Below are positions 40,671-47,459 of a stretch of 64,000 bases of DNA, one piece after another. Position 1 is the first letter of the stretch. The number at the start of each line of letters is the position of its first letter. Below the pieces are notes generated by a model that saw nothing but the letters and a program-made list of their open reading frames with translations, made no database searches and had not been told where the DNA came from. The DNA lies in the NCBI RefSeq assembly GCF_001905465.1, contig NZ_LISX01000008.1, positions 338,957 through 402,956 of the forward strand, given 5' to 3'. The stretch comes from Kitasatospora sp. CB01950. GTDB lineage: Bacteria; Actinomycetota; Actinomycetes; Streptomycetales; Streptomycetaceae. A program made the position numbers and the translations under genes.

Positions 40671-41069
40671 TCCAGGCCCGCGGAAAGCCTGCTTCCGGAC
40701 GGCATCGGCGCCGTTGACGGCGGCCGTGGCCAGAATGATCTGCTGCTGCTTCTGCTCGACTCCGGCACCGACGACGGCTGCATAGCGCCCATGGGCCGCT
40801 TCTGCCGCTACTGCCTTCGGTGCCTTGATCGGTCGCTCGTCGGACAGCGAGACGCCGTCGACAAACATGGACCAGTCACGGGACGGACCCGCCTCGACAC
40901 GGGTGCCCTCAGCATTGCCACGACCACTGACAAGGCAGTGCTCGGCAACTAGCAGGACTCCGGCGTTGCCGCCGGCCACGTCGAGACCCAGACCCGGCAC
41001 GAGGACGCGCGTGGGCATGGCGAGGGTGGACATCGGGTCGGTCATTTTGATGATCGTCTTCGTCGACAC
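40650..41069 (-). CDS. Unknown 139-residue ORF upstream of wblC, ending inside the attenuator
   Basis: The frame opens at GTG 41069, preceded by GAGAGGAGG nine bases away, and ends in the wblC attenuator hairpin. It begins MSTKTIIKMTDPMSTLAMPT and has no recognised domain, signal peptide or membrane helix. Codon third positions are visibly less GC-rich than in the neighbours (by eye about four in five against nearly all). It could be a stand-alone gene, and its last part (or a shorter internal frame, for example from MFVDGVSLSD) could also act as the regulatory upstream ORF of wblC. uvrD2 ends 160 bases upstream on the same strand. Confidence 0.6.
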   Translation of the reverse strand: MSTKTIIKMTDPMSTLAMPTRVLVPGLGLDVAGGNAGVLLVAEHCLVSGRGNAEGTRVEAGPSRDWSMFVDGVSLSDERPIKAPKAVAAEAAHGRYAAVVGAGVEQKQQQIILATAAVNGADAVRKQAFRGPGPWSERP

Positions 41070-41228
41070 TGAACTCGCCTCCTCTCGGCGTCTCGCGGTG
41101 CCCAGTCCCCCGGGCTCCGATATCTGGTTGATGGTCAGCGCACGCAGAAACAAGCCCTCTGCGAGCGTTGCGGCCTCGTCCCCTTGACCGCTCCGGCAGG
41201 CTATTGCGCCTTACATGCGGCGCGCAAA

Positions 41229-43526
41229 CTATTTTTCCGGCGAGTTCTCCGGCGGGTTCCCGGCCTGCTCCGAGGCTTCGTCCCCGGGCGAGTCCTGCGC
41301 CTGCTCCCCGTCGGGCTCCCCCACGAGCTCCGGACTCTCCCCCGCACACAACAAGAGCACGTCAGAGCCGTACTTGTCCAGCTTCATGGCGCCCACCCCG
41401 GAGATCCGGGAGAGCTCTGCGAGGCTGCCCGGCACGTCCTCCGCGATGGCCGTCAGGGTGGCGTCGGTGAACACCACGTAGGCCGGCACGCCCTGCTCCT
41501 TGGCGCGCGCCGACCGCCACTCGCGCAGCCGCTCGAACAGCGCCTCGTCCATGGTGGACGGGCAGCCCTCGCAGCGGCGCAGCTTGCGCTCGACGGCGTC
41601 GGTCAGGGTGCGGTCGCAGACCCGGCACTTGACCGGCCCGCGCGCCCGGCGCGCGGCCGAGCGGTCCGCGCCGGGCTCGACGCCCCCGCGCCCGCCGCGG
41701 GTGCGCGCGCCGGGGCTGGAGGAGCCGGGGCGCAGGCCGTCCAGGAAGCGGGTGGGCTTGCGCGAGGCGCGGCCGCCCGGCGAGCGGGACAGCGCCCAGG
41801 AGAGGGTGAGGAAGCGGCGGGCCCGGGTGACGCCGACGTACAGCAGCCGGCGCTCCTCCTCGATCTGCTCGTCGGTCTTGGCGTAGATGATCGGCAGCGT
41901 GCCCTCGCTCAGGCCGACCAGGAACACCGCGTCCCACTCCAGGCCCTTGGCGGCGTGCAGCGAGGCCAGCGTGACGCCCTCGACGGCGGGGGCGTGCTGG
42001 GCGGCGGCCCGGGCGTCGAGTTCGGCGACGTAGGAGGCGAGGTCGGCGCTCTCCCCGGCGGCGCGGCGGGCGGTCTCGAACTCCTCGGCGAGGCGCACCA
42101 GCGCGTTCAGCGACTCCCAGCGTTCGCGGACCGCGCCGGAGCCGGCCGGGGCGGTGGCCGAGAAGCCGCGGGTGGCGAGCACCGCGCGGACCTGCGCGGC
42201 GAGGTCGGGCGCGCCGGAGGTCAGCGGGTCGTCGGCGGCCCGGGCGGCGCCCTTGAGCAGCACCCCGGCCTCCCGGACCTCGGGCCGTTCGAAGAACCGC
42301 TCGGCGCCCTTGAGCTGGTAGGAGATGCCGAGGTCGGAGAGGGCCTGCTCGTACACCTCGGACTGGCCGTTGGTGCGGAACAGCACGGCGATCTCGCTGG
42401 CCCGCACGCCGGTGCCGAGCAGGTCGCGGATCAGCCGGGCGGTGGACTCGGCCTCGGTGGGCTCGTCCTGGTACTCGCGGTAGACCGGCTCGGGGCCGGC
42501 CTCGCGCTGGGAGATCAGCTCCAGGCGGTGCTGGGCGGCCTGGCCGCGGGCCTGCGAGAGCAGTCCGTTGGCCAGGTGGACCACCTGCGGGGTGGAGCGG
42601 TAGTCGCGCACCAGCTTGACCACCGTCGCCTCGGGGTGGCGGTGGCGGAAGTTCAGCAGGTAGTCGGGGGTGGCGCCGGTGAAGGAGTAGATGGTCTGGC
42701 TGGCGTCGCCGACCACGCAGAGGCTGGCGCCGCCGTCGCTGCCCGTCCACTGCTCCAGCAGGCGCTGCTGGAGCGGGGAGACGTCCTGGTACTCGTCGAC
42801 GGTGAAGTGCCGGTACTGGGAGCGGACCTGGGCGGCGATCTCCGGGCGGTCCTCCAGGATCGCGGCGGTGAGCAGCAGCACGTCCTCGAAGTCGATCAGG
42901 CCGCGTTCCTGCTTGGTGCGCTCGTAGGTGGCGTAGACCCGGGCGATCTCGGCCGGGTCGCGCGGGGCCTCGCGGGCGGACTTGGCGACGGCGGTCGGGT
43001 AGTCGTCGGGGACGACCTGGGTGACCTTGGCCCACTCGACCTCGGCGGTCAGGTCGCGCAGTTCGGTGCGCTGGACGCGCAGGCCGCTGCGGCCGGCGGC
43101 CTCGGCGACCAGCTGGACCTTGCGCTCCAGCAGGCGGGGGACGTCGCCGCCGATGGCGCGCGGCCAGAAGTACTGGAGCTGGCGCAGCGCGGCGGAGTGG
43201 AAGGTGCGGGCCTGGACGCCCTCGGCGCCGAGCTGGCGGAGCCGGCCGCGCATCTCGCCGGCGGCGCGGGCGGTGAAGGTGACGGCCAGGACCTGCGCGG
43301 GGTGGTAGACGCCGCTGCGCACCCCGTAGGCGATCCGGTGGGTGATGGCCCGGGTCTTGCCGGTGCCGGCGCCGGCCAGCACGCAGACCGGGCCGTGCAG
43401 GGCGGTGGCCACGGCGCGCTGTTCGGGGTCGAGTCCGGCCAGCACGGCGTCCGCCCCGAGGGGGGCAGGGCCGTCGGGGCTGTAGGGCTGGTTGGGGCCG
43501 CCGAGGCCGGGGAGGTCATCCTGCAT
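41229..43526 (-). CDS. uvrD2: UvrD2-type DNA helicase
   Basis: A 765-residue superfamily 1A 3'-5' helicase. Motif I is AGAGTGKT (51-58), motif II is VDEYQD, and later motifs include VVGDASQTIYSFTGA, LHAAKGLEWDAVFL and LLYVGVTRARRFL. The C-terminal part has a four-cysteine zinc motif (CRVC...CEGC) and an HRDC-type domain (ISGVGAMKLDKYG). This combination defines the actinobacterial UvrD2 rather than UvrD1/PcrA. ATG 43526 has GAGG nine bases upstream; an ATG three codons earlier is less likely. It is divergent from mycoredoxin, with a DnaA box in the gap. Confidence 0.93.
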   Translation of the reverse strand: MQDDLPGLGGPNQPYSPDGPAPLGADAVLAGLDPEQRAVATALHGPVCVLAGAGTGKTRAITHRIAYGVRSGVYHPAQVLAVTFTARAAGEMRGRLRQLGAEGVQARTFHSAALRQLQYFWPRAIGGDVPRLLERKVQLVAEAAGRSGLRVQRTELRDLTAEVEWAKVTQVVPDDYPTAVAKSAREAPRDPAEIARVYATYERTKQERGLIDFEDVLLLTAAILEDRPEIAAQVRSQYRHFTVDEYQDVSPLQQRLLEQWTGSDGGASLCVVGDASQTIYSFTGATPDYLLNFRHRHPEATVVKLVRDYRSTPQVVHLANGLLSQARGQAAQHRLELISQREAGPEPVYREYQDEPTEAESTARLIRDLLGTGVRASEIAVLFRTNGQSEVYEQALSDLGISYQLKGAERFFERPEVREAGVLLKGAARAADDPLTSGAPDLAAQVRAVLATRGFSATAPAGSGAVRERWESLNALVRLAEEFETARRAAGESADLASYVAELDARAAAQHAPAVEGVTLASLHAAKGLEWDAVFLVGLSEGTLPIIYAKTDEQIEEERRLLYVGVTRARRFLTLSWALSRSPGGRASRKPTRFLDGLRPGSSSPGARTRGGRGGVEPGADRSAARRARGPVKCRVCDRTLTDAVERKLRRCEGCPSTMDEALFERLREWRSARAKEQGVPAYVVFTDATLTAIAEDVPGSLAELSRISGVGAMKLDKYGSDVLLLCAGESPELVGEPDGEQAQDSPGDEASEQAGNPPENSPEK

Positions 43527-43567
43527 GCCTTCCATCCTCGCAGGCGCGCCGGACAGTCCGGTCGGTG

Positions 43568-43576
43568 TTGTCCACA
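43568..43576 (+). promoter_or_regulatory. DnaA box between uvrD2 and mycoredoxin
   Basis: TTGTCCACA is a perfect streptomycete DnaA box, 42 bases before the uvrD2 start on the opposite strand. A partial box TTGTCCGTT follows at 43608. Confidence 0.5.
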
Positions 43577-43618
43577 GGCCTGCCCGGATGATCGGATCGT
43601 CCCACTGTTGTCCGTTCC

Positions 43619-43644
43619 GGAATGGGGGCGGCCCGCCGGACGTT
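43619..43644 (+). promoter_or_regulatory. Sigma-R promoter of the mycoredoxin gene
   Basis: GGAAT (43619-43623), exactly 18 bases, then GTT (43642-43644): a perfect sigma-R promoter. The transcript would start near 43651, about 45 bases before ATG 43696. Mycoredoxin genes are sigma-R targets in streptomycetes. Confidence 0.9.
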
Positions 43645-43695
43645 TGTTCCGTGGGCTGCACGGCCCCCGTCCGTCGATCGAAGGAGTCCCTCACC

Positions 43696-43947
43696 ATGTC
43701 CGGCACCGTCACGATGTACAGCACGACCTGGTGCGGCTACTGCAACCGCCTCAAGAGCCAGCTGGACCGGGAGGGCATCGCCTTCACCGAGATCAACATC
43801 GAGCAGGACCCGGCCTCGGCGTCCTACGTGGAGTCGGTGAACGACGGCAACCAGACGGTGCCGACGGTCGTGGTGGTCGGCGCCTCCGGCGAGCAGAGCG
43901 TGATGACCAACCCGAGCCTGCGCCAGGTCCAGGCCGCGCTGGTCTGA
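43696..43947 (+). CDS. mrx1: Mycoredoxin (glutaredoxin-fold, mycothiol-dependent)
   Basis: An 83-residue thioredoxin-fold protein with redox motif WCGYC (Cys13, Cys16) and NQTVPTVVV (the cis-Pro loop). Mycoredoxins reduce mycothiol-protein mixed disulphides in actinobacteria, which lack glutathione. AAGGAG precedes the start by about ten bases. A perfect sigma-R promoter upstream places it under the SigR-RsrA system located at 12-13 kb. Confidence 0.94.
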   Translation: MSGTVTMYSTTWCGYCNRLKSQLDREGIAFTEINIEQDPASASYVESVNDGNQTVPTVVVVGASGEQSVMTNPSLRQVQAALV

Positions 43948-43949
43948 CC

Positions 43950-43975
43950 GGCGGGCCCCGCACCGGCGGCCCGCC
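43950..43975. terminator. Hairpin between the mrx1 and GntR gene stops
   Basis: GGCGGGCC (43950-43957) pairs with GGCCCGCC (43968-43975) in the 38-base gap between the convergent genes. Confidence 0.6.
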
Positions 43976-43985
43976 CCCGCCCGGC

Positions 43986-44765
43986 TCAGTCGGTCGGGGG
44001 CGGGTCGCCGAGTTCGTAGAGCAGCCGGGCCCGGTCGGCGGCGTAGCGGGTCTCCACCACCCGGATCGGGCCGCGCCGGTCGCGGGTGACGCGGGTGTTG
44101 ACGAGCAGCGGCACGCCGGGCCCGAGGCCGAACCAGGCGGCCTCGGCGGGGTCGGGCATCCGGGCGGTGAGGTGGTCGGTGGCGGTGGTCTCGGTGCGGC
44201 CGAGGTCGGCCAGCGTCCGTTCGTCGCCGCCGGGGGCGGGGAGGTCCTCCATCAGCGGGGTGCCGTCGGCCAGTCCGGGCCAGTAGTGGCTGTCCTCGAT
44301 GGCGTAGGGCTCCCGGGCGACCAGGCAGCGCTGGCGGCGCATCATGACGGCGTCCTCGGGCTGGAGTCCGAGCCAGTCGGCGACGTCGCGGCGGGCCCGC
44401 ACGGCCCACACCTCGTACTCGAAGCTGAGGTCCAGCCCGGCCCTGCGGGCTTCGGCGGCGTAGGTCTCGCCGGCGACGGGCAGGGCGCCGCGGCGGTGCG
44501 AGCGGGGGTGGACGCGGTGGTCGTACCGGGCCTGCCGGCGCAGGTAGGTGCCCTTGCCCTGGACGCGGACCACCCGGCCCTCGTTGACCAGGACGTCGAC
44601 GGCGAGGCGGACGGTGTTGCGGGCGACCCCGTACTGTCCCTCCAGTTCGCTCTCCACGGGGAGCCGGCCGCCGTCCTCCCATTCGCCGGAGTCGATGCGG
44701 CGGCGCAGGTCGGCGGCGAGGAGCTGGTACTTGGGCGTGGGCGTGGGCGCGGCGGCGCGGGGCAT
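43986..44765 (-). CDS. GntR/HutC-family transcriptional regulator
   Basis: A 259-residue regulator. An N-terminal winged helix-turn-helix (PKYQLLAADLRRRIDSGEW, RLPVESELEGQYGVARNTVR, VVRVQGKGTYL) is joined to a UTRA ligand-binding domain (residues about 90-250). The start is ATG 44765; no ribosome site is visible, so the message may be leaderless, and a GTG two codons upstream is an alternative. Neighbours do not suggest the ligand. Confidence 0.88.
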   Translation of the reverse strand: MPRAAAPTPTPKYQLLAADLRRRIDSGEWEDGGRLPVESELEGQYGVARNTVRLAVDVLVNEGRVVRVQGKGTYLRRQARYDHRVHPRSHRRGALPVAGETYAAEARRAGLDLSFEYEVWAVRARRDVADWLGLQPEDAVMMRRQRCLVAREPYAIEDSHYWPGLADGTPLMEDLPAPGGDERTLADLGRTETTATDHLTARMPDPAEAAWFGLGPGVPLLVNTRVTRDRRGPIRVVETRYAADRARLLYELGDPPPTD

Positions 44766-44929
44766 CGTCACGCGAGCGAATGTAGTGAGGCCCTTCGTGG
44801 CATTTCAGCCGAACCGGCAACCGTGTGCGCGGCGCTGTTCGGGTACCCCGCGAATCCGCCCGACGGGATTCGAACACATTCCGGTCGGACGGCGCGGGTC
44901 GCACCGATCGACCCGGCGCGACGGAAGCA

Positions 44930-44967
44930 CTGCGGGGGCGCGCGGAGCAATCCGCACGCCCCCGCAG
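44930..44967 (-). terminator. Hairpin terminator of nudC
   Basis: Arms CTGCGGGGGCG (44930-44940) and 44957-44967 are exact complements, extended by GCGGA/TCCGC around a GCAA loop. It lies 11 bases past the nudC stop. Confidence 0.88.
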
Positions 44968-44977
44968 CTGCCGACGA

Positions 44978-45919
44978 TCACCAGCGGGCGGCCGTCGGCA
45001 GCGGTTCGCCGTACCAGAGCTCGATCAGGTGCCGGGCGATCGAGATGCCGGACGGCGGCAGGATCTCCCCGGCCTCCATGCCCGCCCGCAGCTCCTCGCG
45101 GGCGAACCAGCGGGCCTCGGACAGCTCCTCGCCGTCCACGGTGATCCCGGTGCCGTCGGGGTGCGCCCGGCCGAGGAAGCCCAGCATCAGGCTGGACGGG
45201 AACGGCCAGGGCTGGCTGGCCACGTACTCGACCTCGGCGACCCGGACGCCCGCCTCCTCCAGCACCTCGCGGCCGACCGCCTGCTCGATCGACTCGCCGG
45301 GCTCGACGAACCCGGCCAGCGTCGACCAGCGGCCCTCCGGCCAGAGCGCCTGCCGGCCCAGCAGGCAGCGGTCCTCGCTGTCGGTGATCAGCATGATCAC
45401 CGCCGGGTCGGTCCGCGGGTAGTGCTCGGCCGCGCAGGAGGTGCAGCGGCGCAGGTGGCCCGCGCCGGCCTTCTCGGTGCGGTGGCCGCACCGGGAGCAG
45501 AAGGTGTGCAGCCGGTGCCAGTGCTCCAGGGCGACGGCGTGCACCAGCAGTCCGGCGTCCCGGTCGGCGAGCGTGCCGCCGACCTCGCGCAGCCCGGCCG
45601 GACGGGCGTCGCCGTCCAGCCGGCCGGGCAGCGACTCGCAGTCCAGCGCGAAGTAGTGCACGCCGTCCTCGCCGGTCCCCAGGAAGTAGCGGTCGCCGCT
45701 CTGCGGGGCCTCGAAGGACGGCAGCAGCACCAGTTCGCTGCCGCCGTCGGTGTCCACCACGAACACCTCGCCGCCGGCGATCGGCAGCACCTTGGTGGTG
45801 GGGTGGCTCCAGGCCGCGGCCAGCCACGGCTCGTCCAGCCGGCGGTGCGCCGCCCGGTCCACCCCGGCGCGGGCCAGCGCAAGGTGCTTGCTGTCAGGGG
45901 CGCTGCTCAACTCGTCCAT
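44978..45919 (-). CDS. nudC: NAD(H) pyrophosphatase / RNA de-NADding enzyme NudC
   Basis: NudC (313 residues) hydrolyses NADH and removes NAD caps from RNA. A zinc ribbon uses Cys141, Cys144, Cys159 and Cys162. The Nudix box runs from GFVEPGESIEQAVG to REVLEEAGV (203-225). The NADH-specific SQPWPFPSS motif begins at residue 235, which separates it from general Nudix enzymes. It starts MDELSSAPDS at ATG 45919; the ribosome site is a modest GGGG. The M20 peptidase gene lies upstream on the same strand with a 58-base gap. Confidence 0.95.
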   Translation of the reverse strand: MDELSSAPDSKHLALARAGVDRAAHRRLDEPWLAAAWSHPTTKVLPIAGGEVFVVDTDGGSELVLLPSFEAPQSGDRYFLGTGEDGVHYFALDCESLPGRLDGDARPAGLREVGGTLADRDAGLLVHAVALEHWHRLHTFCSRCGHRTEKAGAGHLRRCTSCAAEHYPRTDPAVIMLITDSEDRCLLGRQALWPEGRWSTLAGFVEPGESIEQAVGREVLEEAGVRVAEVEYVASQPWPFPSSLMLGFLGRAHPDGTGITVDGEELSEARWFAREELRAGMEAGEILPPSGISIARHLIELWYGEPLPTAARW

Positions 45920-45977
45920 CCCCGTTCGCTTCGGTAAGGCAGGTGCGGCAGGTGCGAGATCGCTCCGGAGCGCGCGC

Positions 45978-47375
45978 TCACGGGCGGAAGTTCTCCGCGA
46001 GGTCGCCCCACAGGTACGCGGAGGTCTCGACGCCCTTGCGGAGCAGGTCGAGCTCCACCTTCTCGTTGATCGAGTGCCAGCCGTCCGAGGGCACCGAGAT
46101 GCCGAGGAACAGCACCGGCGCGCCCAGCACGTCCTGGAGGTCGGCGGCCGGGCCGGAACCGCCCTCACGGGTGAACAGGATCTTCTGTTCGAAGGCCCGT
46201 CCCATCGCCCGGACGGTGGACTGCAGCGCGGGGTGGTCCAGCGGCGTCAGGCACGGGCGGGTCGCGCCCGGGAAGACGATGTCGTACCGGATGCCCGCCG
46301 GGACGTGCGCGGCGACCCAGGCGCCGACGGCCTCCCGGACCTTCTCGACCTCCTGGCCGGCGACCAGCCGGAAGGACAGCTTGAGGTGCGCCTCGGCCGG
46401 GACGATGGTCTTGCCGCCGGGGCCGGTGTAGCCGCCCCAGATGCCGTTGACCTCGGCCGTCGGGCGGGCCCAGACCCGCTCCAGGGTGGTGTAGCCGGCC
46501 TCGCCCTGGGTGCCGTACGACTTGGCGACCTTCAGCCACTGCGCCTCGTCGAAGGGCAGCTCGGCGAAGAGCGCCCGCTCCTGCTCGGTGAGCTCGACGA
46601 TGCCCTCGTAGAAGCCGGGCACCGCGACCTTGCGGTCCGCGTCGTGCAGGCCCGCGGCGAGCGCGGCGGCCACGTCGGCCGGGTTGGGGACGGCGCCGCC
46701 GAACGAGCCGGAGTGGATGTCGCTGTCCGGGCCGTACAGGTCGATCTGGCAGTCCGCCAGGCCGCGCATGCCGGTGCACACGGTGGGGGTGGTCTCGGAC
46801 CACATGCCGGTGTCGGAGATGATCACCACGTCGGAGGCGAGCCGGGCGGCCTCGCGGCGCACCAGGGCGCCGAAGTTCGGCGAGCCGGACTCCTCCTCGC
46901 CCTCGATCAGCAGCTTGAGGTTGACGGCCGGCGCGGTGCGGCCGGTGGCGGCGAGGTGGGCCCGCACCCCGAGGGTGTGGAAGAAGACCTGGCCCTTGTC
47001 GTCGGCGGCGCCGCGCGCGTACAGCCGGCGGCCGACCACGGTGGGCTCGAACGGCTCGGTGTCCCAGCCGTCCGCCTTGGCGGCGGGCTGCACGTCGTGG
47101 TGGCCGTAGACCAGCACGGTCGGCGCGCCCTCGTCGCCGGACGGCCACTCGGCGAACACCGCGGGCAGCCCGTCCGTCTCCCACACCTCGGCGACCGGGA
47201 AGCCGGTCGCGCGCAGCTTCTCGACCAGCCACTCGGCGGAGCGGCGGACCTCGCCGGCCCGGTCGGGCTCGGCGGAGACGGAGGGGATGCGCAGCCAGTC
47301 GGCGAGGTCGGCCAGGAAGGCGTCCTCGTGCTGGTCGATGAAGGAACGGACGGCGCTGTCCGGGGTTTTCGTCAT
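45978..47375 (-). CDS. M20-family dipeptidase/carboxypeptidase
   Basis: A 465-residue zinc peptidase. Metal-ligand motifs are YGHHDVQP (His92/His93, Asp94), ARGAADDKGQ (bridging Asp) and LIEGEEESGS (catalytic and ligand Glu, about 158-162), with SDTGMWSE and a late His. The size and GHHDVQP place it among cytosolic dipeptidases (CNDP/DapE-like M20). ATG 47375 has no clear ribosome site and may be leaderless; a start 13 codons upstream is possible. Confidence 0.92.
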   Translation of the reverse strand: MTKTPDSAVRSFIDQHEDAFLADLADWLRIPSVSAEPDRAGEVRRSAEWLVEKLRATGFPVAEVWETDGLPAVFAEWPSGDEGAPTVLVYGHHDVQPAAKADGWDTEPFEPTVVGRRLYARGAADDKGQVFFHTLGVRAHLAATGRTAPAVNLKLLIEGEEESGSPNFGALVRREAARLASDVVIISDTGMWSETTPTVCTGMRGLADCQIDLYGPDSDIHSGSFGGAVPNPADVAAALAAGLHDADRKVAVPGFYEGIVELTEQERALFAELPFDEAQWLKVAKSYGTQGEAGYTTLERVWARPTAEVNGIWGGYTGPGGKTIVPAEAHLKLSFRLVAGQEVEKVREAVGAWVAAHVPAGIRYDIVFPGATRPCLTPLDHPALQSTVRAMGRAFEQKILFTREGGSGPAADLQDVLGAPVLFLGISVPSDGWHSINEKVELDLLRKGVETSAYLWGDLAENFRP

Positions 47376-47404
47376 ACGGACGACTTTAGTTCGCCCGGGT
47401 GGGT

Positions 47405-47438
47405 CCGTGCCCACGGCCTCCCCCAGCCGTGAGCACGG
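47405..47438 (-). terminator. Hairpin terminator of the PadR-ABC operon
   Basis: CCGTGC-C-CACGGC (47405-47417) pairs with GCCGTG-A-GCACGG (47426-47438). It lies 22 bases past the permease stop. Confidence 0.8.
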
Positions 47439-47459
47439 TCACGCTCCCCCCGCCGGGCC

